NCBI GenBank assembly: GCA_020059445.1
Contig: JAGVCB010000161.1
Span: 1-6,821, forward strand
DNA length: 6,821 nucleotides
Source: Polynucleobacter sp.
GTDB lineage: Bacteria; Pseudomonadota; Gammaproteobacteria; Burkholderiales; Burkholderiaceae
Reading direction: 5' to 3'
The notes under the pieces are model-generated. The model worked only from the letters and a program-made list of their open reading frames with translations, did no database searches and was not told the DNA's origin. The translations under genes were made by a program, and so were the position numbers. Shown here one piece after another: positions 1 to 6,566 of the stretch (the first letter of the stretch is position 1; every line of letters begins with the position of its first letter).

Positions 1-252
1 ATCCAGCAAACCGGTGAGCGCAATATGAACGCAATCAGTGGGTGTGCCGTTCACATATAAAAAGTTATCCCTATCGCCACCAGCCATGCGATTAACCGTG
101 AGTGGTCGAGATAATGTCAATGAATTAGATGCGCCACTGTGGTTTTGCTCGGGAGCAATCACCGTGATCTTGCCCAAAGGGCGAAGCGCGTTCACCAAAG
201 CCAATAGGCCAGGAGCAAGATAACCATCATCGTTTGCGATCAGAATGTGCAT
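1..252 (-). CDS. surE: 5'/3'-nucleotidase SurE, N-terminal 84 residues (partial)
   Basis: SurE is a metal-dependent nucleoside monophosphate phosphatase, usually cytoplasmic and linked to stationary-phase survival. The reading frame opens with ATG at 252 and runs off the left edge without a stop, so only about the first third of a roughly 250-residue protein is present. The N-terminus [15 protein letters not shown] holds the family's metal-binding Asp pair (D8, D9). The APEQNHSG stretch holds the conserved active-site Ser (S39), followed by the usual SxSLTLxRPL and [11 protein letters not shown] motifs. The later conserved Asn of the metal site lies outside the window. The start is supported by an AGGA ribosome-binding site at 260-257, only 4 nt from the ATG. 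The gene begins 12 bp after the recR stop, so it is probably cotranscribed with recR. In many proteobacteria surE is followed by pcm, nlpD and rpoS, which cannot be checked here. Confidence 0.95.
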   Translation of the reverse strand, partial: MHILIANDDGYLAPGLLALVNALRPLGKITVIAPEQNHSGASNSLTLSRPLTVNRMAGGDRDNFLYVNGTPTDCVHIALTGLLD

Positions 253-264
253 GTAATCCTAAAG

Positions 265-891
265 TTAACTGACCGAGCGACGATCCATCATCGCTCTTGC
301 TAAGGTGCTGGCATCCACATACTCAAGCTCACCACCCACCGGAACACCTCTGGCAATTCTTGATACTTTGATATCACGTACCTTCATGATCTCGCCGATA
401 TAGTGAGCTGTCGCCTCACCTTCGCTGGTGAAGTTGGTAGCCAAAACAACTTCTTTAACAGGTACCGGACTTTTCTCAACACGATCAATCAATCGATCCA
501 AATGAATTTCATTGGGACCCAAGCCATCCAAAGGAGAAAGCCTGCCCATCAAGACGAAATACAAACCTTTATAAGTAAGGGTTTGTTCAACCATCAATTG
601 ATCTGCTGGGGTTTCAACCACACACAAAATACTTGGGTCACGTCGCTCATCAGAGCAAGTGCTGCAAATATTTAATTCTGAAAAGGTATTGCACGATGAA
701 CAATGCTGGATATGATTGACCGCATCAAGCAAACTTTGACCTAATACCGCCGCACCATTGCGATCGTGCTGCAACAGATGAAAGGCCATTCGTTGCGCAG
801 ACTTAGGACCCACGCCTGGCAAAGCTCTCAAAGCTTGAACCATGCGTTGCAAAGCATCTTGAGCTTGATCAGGGGATCTATTATCTGACAT
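265..891 (-). CDS. recR: Recombination mediator protein RecR
   Basis: RecR works with RecO (and RecF) to load RecA on SSB-coated single-stranded gaps. The 208-residue product matches the usual family length of about 200. In order it shows a helix-hairpin-helix ([17 protein letters not shown], residues about 24-40), a zinc module with C64, C67, C76 and C79 (CSSC...CSTC), a Toprim domain from about residue 87 with the acidic residue E93 in CVVETPAD and the SEGEAT motif near 156-161, and the conserved C-terminal [12 protein letters not shown] (182-193). I chose ATG at 891. A TTG codon directly before it (894) is in frame and would add one residue. No strong Shine-Dalgarno is seen upstream, so translation may be coupled to ybaB, which stops 21 bp before. 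The stop is TAA at 267-265. Confidence 0.97.
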   Translation of the reverse strand: MSDNRSPDQAQDALQRMVQALRALPGVGPKSAQRMAFHLLQHDRNGAAVLGQSLLDAVNHIQHCSSCNTFSELNICSTCSDERRDPSILCVVETPADQLMVEQTLTYKGLYFVLMGRLSPLDGLGPNEIHLDRLIDRVEKSPVPVKEVVLATNFTSEGEATAHYIGEIMKVRDIKVSRIARGVPVGGELEYVDASTLARAMMDRRSVS

Positions 892-912
892 CAAAACTAT
901 TCGCTAACAATC

Positions 913-1236
913 TCAAAATGGCAATTTAAAGCCAGGTGGCATCGGCATACCAGCCGTTGCACCAGACATTTTTTGACTGGATACCTGCTCAATTTGGCGA
1001 TAAGCATCTGCATAAGCAGTCACCAATAAGTCTTCAAGCATTTCTTTGTCATCCATTGCAGTATCAGCAATCTCCACACGCTTCAAAGCATGCTTACCTG
1101 TCATTGTTACTTTGACAGCCCCACCTGCAGCCTGACCAATCACTTCCAAAGCCTCAAGCTCAGCTTGAGCACGCTTCATGTTTTCTTGCATCTGCTGTGC
1201 TTGCTTCATCAAGCCAGCAATATTACCTTTCATCAT
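913..1236 (-). CDS. ybaB: YbaB/EbfC family nucleoid-associated protein
   Basis: This small DNA-binding protein forms homodimers. Family members bind DNA as nucleoid-associated proteins and are encoded between dnaX and recR in many bacteria, exactly as here. The 107-residue product has the typical N-terminal amphipathic helix (NIAGLMKQAQQMQENMKRAQ), then the central GGAVKVTMTGKHALKRVEI strand region, the acidic MDDKEMLEDLLVTAYADA helix, and a Gly/Pro/Met-rich tail ending PGFKLPF. The start is one of two adjacent ATGs (1236 or 1233). A good GGAGA site at 1248-1244 sits 7 nt before the first, which favours 107 residues. It lies 38 bp after dnaX and 21 bp before the recR ATG, so it is probably in one operon. 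Its exact cellular role is not settled even in model species. Confidence 0.96.
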   Translation of the reverse strand: MMKGNIAGLMKQAQQMQENMKRAQAELEALEVIGQAAGGAVKVTMTGKHALKRVEIADTAMDDKEMLEDLLVTAYADAYRQIEQVSSQKMSGATAGMPMPPGFKLPF

Positions 1237-1243
1237 GCTTATT

Positions 1244-1248
1244 TCTCC
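1244..1248 (-). promoter_or_regulatory. Ribosome-binding site of ybaB (GGAGA)
   Basis: GGAGA on the minus strand lies 7 nt before the first of two tandem ATG codons and 10 nt before the second. The spacing favours the upstream ATG at 1236. It is the clearest Shine-Dalgarno in the dnaX-ybaB-recR-surE cluster. Confidence 0.75.
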
Positions 1249-1274
1249 GAATGAATGTTTGGTTTTATGGGTAA

Positions 1275-2981
1275 TTATTGAATGGGGCGAATACTGCCGG
1301 GTACGACTGTGGCACCGAATTCAGTTTGAATCGTTTTCACAAAATCATCGTTGGCAATTGACTCTTCTGCCCCTTCTTGTTTTTCTTGCTTGATCTTCGC
1401 CTCCACTGCTGCGATTGAGTGATTGGCTTTGCCGGTTTCAATCAAAATCGTCACTGATTTACCAAGGTAGTTAGATAAAGCTTCTTGTAAACGCAAGACA
1501 TTTTCTTTGCTCGCCAGCTGAGGCATTCCGACAATCACTGTTGCTTTGACAGAATCACCTTGCTCATTCCAGTTTTGAAGTTCTGTTTGAAATGCCAACT
1601 GTTGCAACAAGCCTCTTACTGGCAAGGCTTTCATCCATGACTGCCAATCCGGATCTTCAGAGTTGTAAGTCACAGTAGATGCCTTAGGCGCTGCTGTTGA
1701 TTGAGGAGCTGATTGAGAAGATGACTGAGGTACTGACTGAGCCTGTGCTACTTGAGGAGCTGGGGCTGCCTTGACTGAATGGCCAGCAACATTGGCTGCA
1801 GCTTTAGCAGCATTACTGATTGAACTACCGCCTGCCCTTGGTGTTTGATTGGATGGACTTGATTTTGTGGAACCAGCTCCATCACCAGGTTTGAAAGCCA
1901 GCATTCTAAGAAGTGCCATTGTGAAACCAGTTTGCTCATCTGGTGCCAAAGAGAGATCTGGACGGCTGGTGATGGCAATTTGGTAATACAACTGAATATC
2001 TTCTTTATTAAATTGTGATGCCAAGCGTCGAACTTCAGTGGCTTCCGGCCAATCATCTAATACTGCTGATGGAACAGTTTGACCTACCGCAATCTTTTGC
2101 AATAAAGATGCAAGATCTTGGAGAGCAAGAGAGAAGGATGAGCTTCTAGCGGCCATTTCATCAGCAATAGCGATCAGCGCACCACCGTCTCCGGTTCTCA
2201 ATGCATCCAAAATTTGGATCAAGTAGGTTTCGTCCAAGGTACCTAACATGGCACGAACGGCAGACTCAGTCACCGGACCTGCAGCATAAGCAATCGCCTG
2301 ATCCGTCAAAGACAAAGCATCACGCATCGACCCTTGAGCAGCTTTGGCCAAAATGCGCAATGCGCCAATCTCAGACTTCACTTGCTCAGACTCGAGGATT
2401 TTTTCCAAATGCTCAACAATCGAAGGCACTGGCATTTGTTTTAAATTGAACTGCAAGCAACGTGACAACACTGTCACAGGGATCTTTTGTGGATCGGTGG
2501 TTGCCAAAATAAACTTCACGTGCGGCGGAGGCTCTTCTAAAGTCTTCAACATAGCATTGAAGGCATGACCGGTCAGCATGTGGACCTCGTCGATCATGTA
2601 GACCTTGAAGCGCGCACTGCTTGGAGCGTACATGGCCTTTTCAAGCAATTGAGCCATATCATCTACGCCACGATTACTTGCCGCATCCATTTCTATGTAG
2701 TCAACATAACGTCCAGCATCAATTTCTGTACAAGCTGGGCATTTCCCGCAAGGCTGAGAAGTCATTTGACCTTGACCATCTGCGCCCGTGCAATTGAGGG
2801 CCTTGGCCAAAATACGAGAAATGGTTGTTTTACCAACGCCTCTTGTGCCTGTGAATAACCAAGCATGGTGCAAACGCTGCTGATCAAGCGCGTGAGTCAA
2901 TGCCTTGACCACGTGTTCCTGGCCAACTAAGGTTGAAAAATCTCTTGGGCGCCACTTTCGGGCTAAAGCTAATGCTGTCAT
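1275..2981 (-). CDS. dnaX: DNA polymerase III subunit gamma/tau
   Basis: DnaX is the ATPase motor of the clamp loader. Its full-length tau form also tethers polymerase cores and the helicase. The 568-residue product starts MTALALARKWRPRDF, the standard family N-terminus. Visible motifs are Walker A GTRGVGKT (45-52), a zinc module with C64, C78, C81 and C84, Walker B DEVH (131-134), sensor 1 FILATTDP (about 158-165), the SRC arginine finger (R174) and sensor 2 GSMRD (217-221). The AAA+ and oligomerisation domains end near residue 365. Residues about 366-443 form a Ser/Ala/Gln/Pro-rich linker. From W446 on lies a compact tau-like C-terminal domain expected to contact the polymerase alpha subunit. 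The protein is shorter than E. coli tau (643 residues), mainly in the linker and helicase-binding region. No A-rich slippery heptamer is visible near the linker. It is divergent from ffs and heads the cluster with ybaB and recR. No clear Shine-Dalgarno precedes the ATG. Confidence 0.98.
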   Translation of the reverse strand: MTALALARKWRPRDFSTLVGQEHVVKALTHALDQQRLHHAWLFTGTRGVGKTTISRILAKALNCTGADGQGQMTSQPCGKCPACTEIDAGRYVDYIEMDAASNRGVDDMAQLLEKAMYAPSSARFKVYMIDEVHMLTGHAFNAMLKTLEEPPPHVKFILATTDPQKIPVTVLSRCLQFNLKQMPVPSIVEHLEKILESEQVKSEIGALRILAKAAQGSMRDALSLTDQAIAYAAGPVTESAVRAMLGTLDETYLIQILDALRTGDGGALIAIADEMAARSSSFSLALQDLASLLQKIAVGQTVPSAVLDDWPEATEVRRLASQFNKEDIQLYYQIAITSRPDLSLAPDEQTGFTMALLRMLAFKPGDGAGSTKSSPSNQTPRAGGSSISNAAKAAANVAGHSVKAAPAPQVAQAQSVPQSSSQSAPQSTAAPKASTVTYNSEDPDWQSWMKALPVRGLLQQLAFQTELQNWNEQGDSVKATVIVGMPQLASKENVLRLQEALSNYLGKSVTILIETGKANHSIAAVEAKIKQEKQEGAEESIANDDFVKTIQTEFGATVVPGSIRPIQ

Positions 2982-2982
2982 A

Positions 2983-3013
2983 TTGTCATTCTACAAGTAG
3001 AAGGCAGTAGAAT
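2983..3013 (+). promoter_or_regulatory. Candidate promoter of the SRP RNA gene
   Basis: A -35-like TTGTCA (2983-2988, 5 of 6 to consensus) and a -10-like TAGAAT (3008-3013, 5 of 6) are separated by 19 bp, slightly long for sigma-70. Start at the usual 7 nt after the -10 gives position 3020, which is the first base of the SRP RNA terminal stem. That agreement is the main support. The -35 begins 2 bp outside the dnaX start codon, so any dnaX promoter must overlap this region. The spacer holds a 6-bp-arm inverted repeat (2989-3002). Confidence 0.45.
2989..3002. repeat. Inverted repeat in the ffs/dnaX divergent promoter region
   Basis: TTCTAC-AA-GTAGAA is an inverted repeat with 6-bp arms and a 2-bp centre. 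It lies in the spacer of the candidate ffs promoter and just upstream of the dnaX start codon. A further copy of GTAGAA occurs at 3007-3012, exactly 10 bp after the right arm at 2997-3002. It could be an operator, or a by-product of back-to-back -10-like elements (TAGAAT on the plus strand at 3008-3013 and on the minus strand at 2993-2988). No bound protein can be named. Confidence 0.4.
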
Positions 3014-3019
3014 GTCGGA

Positions 3020-3116
3020 GGACGGGCCTCCTCGCATGGTGGCTTGGTAACCTGGTCAGGTCGGGAACGAAGCAGCCAAAGCCAAGTACTGCCAGTGCCG
3101 AGGGTCAGGCTCGTCC
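3020..3116 (+). ncRNA. ffs: Small signal recognition particle RNA (4.5S RNA)
   Basis: This is the RNA of the bacterial signal recognition particle. It binds Ffh and, with the receptor FtsY, targets nascent membrane proteins to the translocon. The signature of the Ffh-binding apical arm is present: GGTCAGGTC, a GGAA tetraloop at 3064-3067, then GAAGCAGCC. The ends pair: 3020-3029 with 3107-3116 gives a 10-bp stem with one G-U. A second helix joins 3030-3034 (CCTCG) with 3099-3103 (CGAGG), and CTTGG at 3043-3047 can pair with CCAAG at 3082-3086. The 97-nt length fits the short gammaproteobacterial/betaproteobacterial type without an Alu domain. The base pair closing the tetraloop is G3063-C3068, where E. 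coli has C-G, a compensatory swap. The ends are inferred from pairing, so the true transcript may differ by several nt. It is divergent from dnaX and convergent with the addA-like gene. Confidence 0.95.
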
Positions 3117-3125
3117 ACCTACTAA

Positions 3126-3161
3126 CTTGTTTAATCAAGGATTTTTGGGTCAAAAATTGAT
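3126..3161. terminator. Possible terminator region between convergent ffs and addA
   Basis: The short gap between the SRP RNA end and the helicase stop codon contains a 4-bp CTTG/CAAG hairpin (3126-3129 with 3136-3139) followed by ATTTTT. Alternatively, a larger imperfect inverted repeat forms: ATCA at 3134-3137 pairs with TGAT at 3158-3161, and ATTTTTG at 3141-3147 pairs with CAAAAAT at 3151-3157 around a 3-nt loop, with a 3-nt bulge. Both are AT-rich and weak, and the larger one lacks a clear following T tract in either direction. Its position between converging transcripts is the main reason to suspect termination. Confidence 0.35.
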
Positions 3162-6100
3162 TCATTCAGTAGAACCCATCTCTAAAACATCCCCATTTGC
3201 TCCCAATAAATAACTTTTTACTGGCTTATCTGGTCTCAACTGAGCCACACACCCTCTATAAATACTCATTTGAGCATCGTACTTAGCAAATAACTCACTG
3301 CTTGGCTCTGGTATCGATAACTTGTAGTCCAAGATGATCAATTCGCTTGGCAACTCTATCAAACGGTCAATTCTGAGCAATCTTCCATTTGAGTCAGCAA
3401 CATCCAACTCCTCCCAAGAGGCTTGAATCTCTGGGTCAGAGAAAAAATGTTTGGCTTTTACTGAATTCAACACACTTAAAGCGCAATGCCTTGCTTCCGT
3501 GGCCACCCCAGGACTGAGATTCAGCCAAGCAACGATTTCTTCTGCGCTTGGCATTACAGATGAATCTCTGATGCCAGCACGCACCACATGTTCCATCACT
3601 GCATGGAAAGCCACTCCCAAATCAATCATGCGTTGCTGATCAACACTGACTAACTCTTCATCAAAACGGATATTTCTATTAGCTTCGCCGCGCCAAGAAA
3701 CATTGAAATCAGCAAATAACTCAAAAGGCTCTTTGATATCAGCAGTTGCAGCGCTTATTTTTTGATCAAAAAGATTGATTTCTTTCTCTAAGGAATCAGG
3801 CATGAGATCAACCCCCGCTCTTGCTAAGCGGTCATACCAACTATTTTTGGCAATTGCTGTATCACTCTTTGAGTCACCTTTGTTGGCAGAGCCTGAAATG
3901 TAAACAGCCTCTTTTGCTCTGGTTAGGGCAACATAAAGAAGATTCCAATTTTCGATTTGAGAAATTTGTTCTTCTTGCTCTCGCAAAAACTCTCGTGCTG
4001 GATCTTTTGGCTTGGCTGAAAATGTTGGAGAGATGTGATCAGGGGCATCGTTACCAGGCAACCAACTCATCAAAATACCCACGTTATCTCTGGCAGACTT
4101 ATTGGTGTTGGTGTTCATCAAGAACACAAAGCGGGATTCGAGTCCTTTGGCAGCATGTATGGTCAAGATTTTGACGCGCTTCTCAGATGTTTCCGAACTC
4201 TCATCAGCCTCATCTTCACCTGATGACTCACCCTCATCCGGGCTTTCTTCTTCAGCACCACGTTTGATCTTTTTAAGTTCATTGATAAAGCGTGACAAAC
4301 TTGGGTAACGTCCACCATCAAGGTTAAGCGCTAATGATAGGAATGCATCCAGGTTGGACAGTACCTGATCTCGCTGTAAGCTTGGTGCTGAGCGGGCATA
4401 GCGCAAACGAATGTGGCTTTGACTATAAATGTGGTCGAGCAAATCATGAACTGGTAATTTTTTCGCCAACTCAGCCCAGGCAGCTATATTTGAATAGATG
4501 TGATGGTGCGGATGCTCAGGTAGTGACATTAATTGCCAAAGAGAATGAAGCTCCTGAGATTGTTTAGTCACCATCAAGCCCAGCAAATCTGAATCAGACA
4601 TGCCATAGATGGGAGATCGCAAAACTTGCGCTAAAGCCAAGTCATCACTCGGAGTTATCAAAACTGATAACAAAGCCACCATGTCTTCGGCTTCGAGGGT
4701 TCTGAGCAACCCTCCTTGCCTTGGGCTGTCGCATGGAATGCCAGCAATTCTGAAAGCTTTTTCTATTTGAGCCAAATGAGTTCTTGATCTCAACAAAATC
4801 AAGAAGTCTCCCCAGTTGGCATTTTTTTCTTGTTTAATTTTTTGAATTAACTGAGCAACCTGCATGGCCTCATCAAAACTTTGCTGAACTTTTGTTTGCT
4901 TGGTGACATCAATGAAGGGATGCTCAAGGGCATTTCTTGATGGCTCTTGCCTAATCTCGGGCGATCCTATCAAAGGCAAACGCCAAACCTCACCTGAACC
5001 ATAACTATTTTTCGCACTTGGATTTCGTTCCTGAGACTGAAATGGATAAGCATTGGGCACATCTGGGAGTGCAAATACAGCATTCACCACTTTGATAACT
5101 TCCGGACTGTTGCGTCTGGTCTTATTAAAGGAATGAACTTTGGCCTTGAATTGTTTATTAAGATAATTTTTTGCTTCGCCAAACAAACGGACATCTGCTC
5201 TTCTAAAGCGATAAATCGACTGCTTTGGGTCACCGACTAAAAATACAGAAGGCCTGTTCTCTTCCTCACCATAGGCATTCAACCAAGATAGCAAGATTTG
5301 CCATTGCAAGGGATTGGTGTCTTGAAACTCATCAACGAGCAAATGCTTGTACTTGGCATCAAGTCTGGCCTGCAAATAATTGGCCACGTCTGATGAGAGC
5401 ATTAATTTTGCAGTGTAGGCTTCCAAATCTGAAAAATCTTGTACGCGCATGACTTCTTTTTTTGCTTGATAGTGTTTCAACATATCAATACCAATCGTGA
5501 TCCAGGCCTGATGAATTCGGTGAGCCCGATGATCAGCACCCCAGCAATAATGGTCATACATGGCTTGAGCCCAGGTCTGCCGAGTGTTATTGATTTGTTG
5601 CTCTATGTTTTGAGCATCGTTCAATTGCTTGAGGGATTTTTTCACTGCCTCAGAAGCCAATAACTTTGCCAGCGGCGCATAGTCAGCGGTTAGGAAGGCT
5701 GGTCTTAAAGCTGCAGCGACATCTTCCGCTGAAAAACCATGAGCCTGTTTTTTGAGCGCCTCATCAATAGCGTTTGCGTATTTTTGATCATTTGATCCAC
5801 CATTTTTTAAATGGCTGGCCAAACTCATCAAATTCATCAAAGCTTGTGAATCATCCAGCATGACTTTGAGTGGATCTTGGATCGCCAACCAATCTGAGCG
5901 ATCACTGATTGCTTGGATTGGATTCACACCTTGCTTTTTGCAGTGCTCTAAATAACTCCACCACTCCGCTTTAACAGTTAAGAATCCTTTTGAACCAATC
6001 AGCAGATCATTTGCATTATTGGCTTTGAGTTCTTTGACAAGGAGTTCATATGCGGCACGTACAGCACCATTGCTGGTCGATGGCAAACTGGTCCACCAAT

Positions 6101-6566
6101 CCTCCAAACACTCGTCTTGCAACCGTTTGACATCATCTCGAAGCTTTAGTCCCTGAGGAACTCCAGAACCGAGTGGTGAGCCACGCAAAAGACTGCTGAA
6201 CCAACCATGGAATGTTTCAACATTCAAAGGTCGGGAATCGGATAAAACATCTTCGAACAAGAACCTGGCTTTGGGCAAGGCCAATCTGGCATTTTCAGCA
6301 GATAAACCACGTGCCATCAACTCTTCTATTAACTCTTCCTCTGGGCAATTAGCAAATTGCAAAAGCACTTGATCTAGACGACCGCGCATTTCTTGGGCTG
6401 CTTTTCGGGTGAATGTGATGGCAAGAATTTCGCTGGGCTTTGCGCCAGCGAGTAAAAGTCGAATGATGCGAGATACCAACAGCCATGTTTTGCCACTACC
6501 AGCGCAAGCTTCCACAACCACTGATTGATCTGGATCGCATGAGTCAAGAATTAACTGATCAATCAT
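3162..6566 (-). CDS. addA: AddA/RecB-type UvrD-family helicase-nuclease
   Basis: Such enzymes unwind and degrade DNA ends at double-strand breaks to prepare 3' tails for RecA, acting with an AddB-type partner. The 1134-residue product has the superfamily 1A helicase motifs: Walker A AGSGKT (22-27), TFTRKAAQEM (51-60), DEFQDT (412-417), GDPKQSIYRF (445-454), motif V TIHAAKGLE (802-810) and motif VI LYVALTRAK (877-885). A RecB-family nuclease domain follows: H988, D1067 in RIDRLIEL, D1080 and K1082 in LDYK, and the QxxxY motif (Q1099, Y1103). All expected catalytic residues are present, so both activities are likely intact. A strongly acidic Ser/Glu/Asp stretch (about 772-795) precedes motif V. 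I chose ATG 6566 because it overlaps the upstream stop as ATGA and gives the family N-terminus. A start at 6656 would add 30 residues lying in another frame over the upstream gene. The upstream AddB-like tail favours AddA over RecB, although the two are homologous. Confidence 0.92.
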   Translation of the reverse strand: MIDQLILDSCDPDQSVVVEACAGSGKTWLLVSRIIRLLLAGAKPSEILAITFTRKAAQEMRGRLDQVLLQFANCPEEELIEELMARGLSAENARLALPKARFLFEDVLSDSRPLNVETFHGWFSSLLRGSPLGSGVPQGLKLRDDVKRLQDECLEDWWTSLPSTSNGAVRAAYELLVKELKANNANDLLIGSKGFLTVKAEWWSYLEHCKKQGVNPIQAISDRSDWLAIQDPLKVMLDDSQALMNLMSLASHLKNGGSNDQKYANAIDEALKKQAHGFSAEDVAAALRPAFLTADYAPLAKLLASEAVKKSLKQLNDAQNIEQQINNTRQTWAQAMYDHYCWGADHRAHRIHQAWITIGIDMLKHYQAKKEVMRVQDFSDLEAYTAKLMLSSDVANYLQARLDAKYKHLLVDEFQDTNPLQWQILLSWLNAYGEEENRPSVFLVGDPKQSIYRFRRADVRLFGEAKNYLNKQFKAKVHSFNKTRRNSPEVIKVVNAVFALPDVPNAYPFQSQERNPSAKNSYGSGEVWRLPLIGSPEIRQEPSRNALEHPFIDVTKQTKVQQSFDEAMQVAQLIQKIKQEKNANWGDFLILLRSRTHLAQIEKAFRIAGIPCDSPRQGGLLRTLEAEDMVALLSVLITPSDDLALAQVLRSPIYGMSDSDLLGLMVTKQSQELHSLWQLMSLPEHPHHHIYSNIAAWAELAKKLPVHDLLDHIYSQSHIRLRYARSAPSLQRDQVLSNLDAFLSLALNLDGGRYPSLSRFINELKKIKRGAEEESPDEGESSGEDEADESSETSEKRVKILTIHAAKGLESRFVFLMNTNTNKSARDNVGILMSWLPGNDAPDHISPTFSAKPKDPAREFLREQEEQISQIENWNLLYVALTRAKEAVYISGSANKGDSKSDTAIAKNSWYDRLARAGVDLMPDSLEKEINLFDQKISAATADIKEPFELFADFNVSWRGEANRNIRFDEELVSVDQQRMIDLGVAFHAVMEHVVRAGIRDSSVMPSAEEIVAWLNLSPGVATEARHCALSVLNSVKAKHFFSDPEIQASWEELDVADSNGRLLRIDRLIELPSELIILDYKLSIPEPSSELFAKYDAQMSIYRGCVAQLRPDKPVKSYLLGANGDVLEMGSTE

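Noticed and set aside
403..675. Plus-strand open frame of 90 codons opposite recR
   Set aside because: It lies wholly antisense to a well-conserved gene, and its translation has no recognisable motif.
1680..1770. Repetitive CTGA/TTGAG-like pattern in the dnaX linker as a possible tandem repeat
   Set aside because: It encodes the Ser-Gln-Ala-Pro linker with irregular spacing, so codon-level low complexity explains it better than a DNA repeat.
1748..2056. 102-codon open frame inside dnaX on the same strand (+1 frame)
   Set aside because: It is a shadow of the low-complexity Ala/Gln/Ser linker and domain III. Its translation resembles no protein family and no slippery site leads into it.
2397..2405. 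A6 run in dnaX as a frameshift site
   Set aside because: The phase is GAA AAA ATC, not a X XXY YYZ heptamer in frame, and it lies in the ATPase domain rather than at the linker.
3821..4308. Several overlapping plus-strand open frames opposite the helicase gene
   Set aside because: They overlap one another in different frames, are antisense to conserved helicase motifs V and VI, and have Trp/His/Ser-rich translations typical of antisense shadows.
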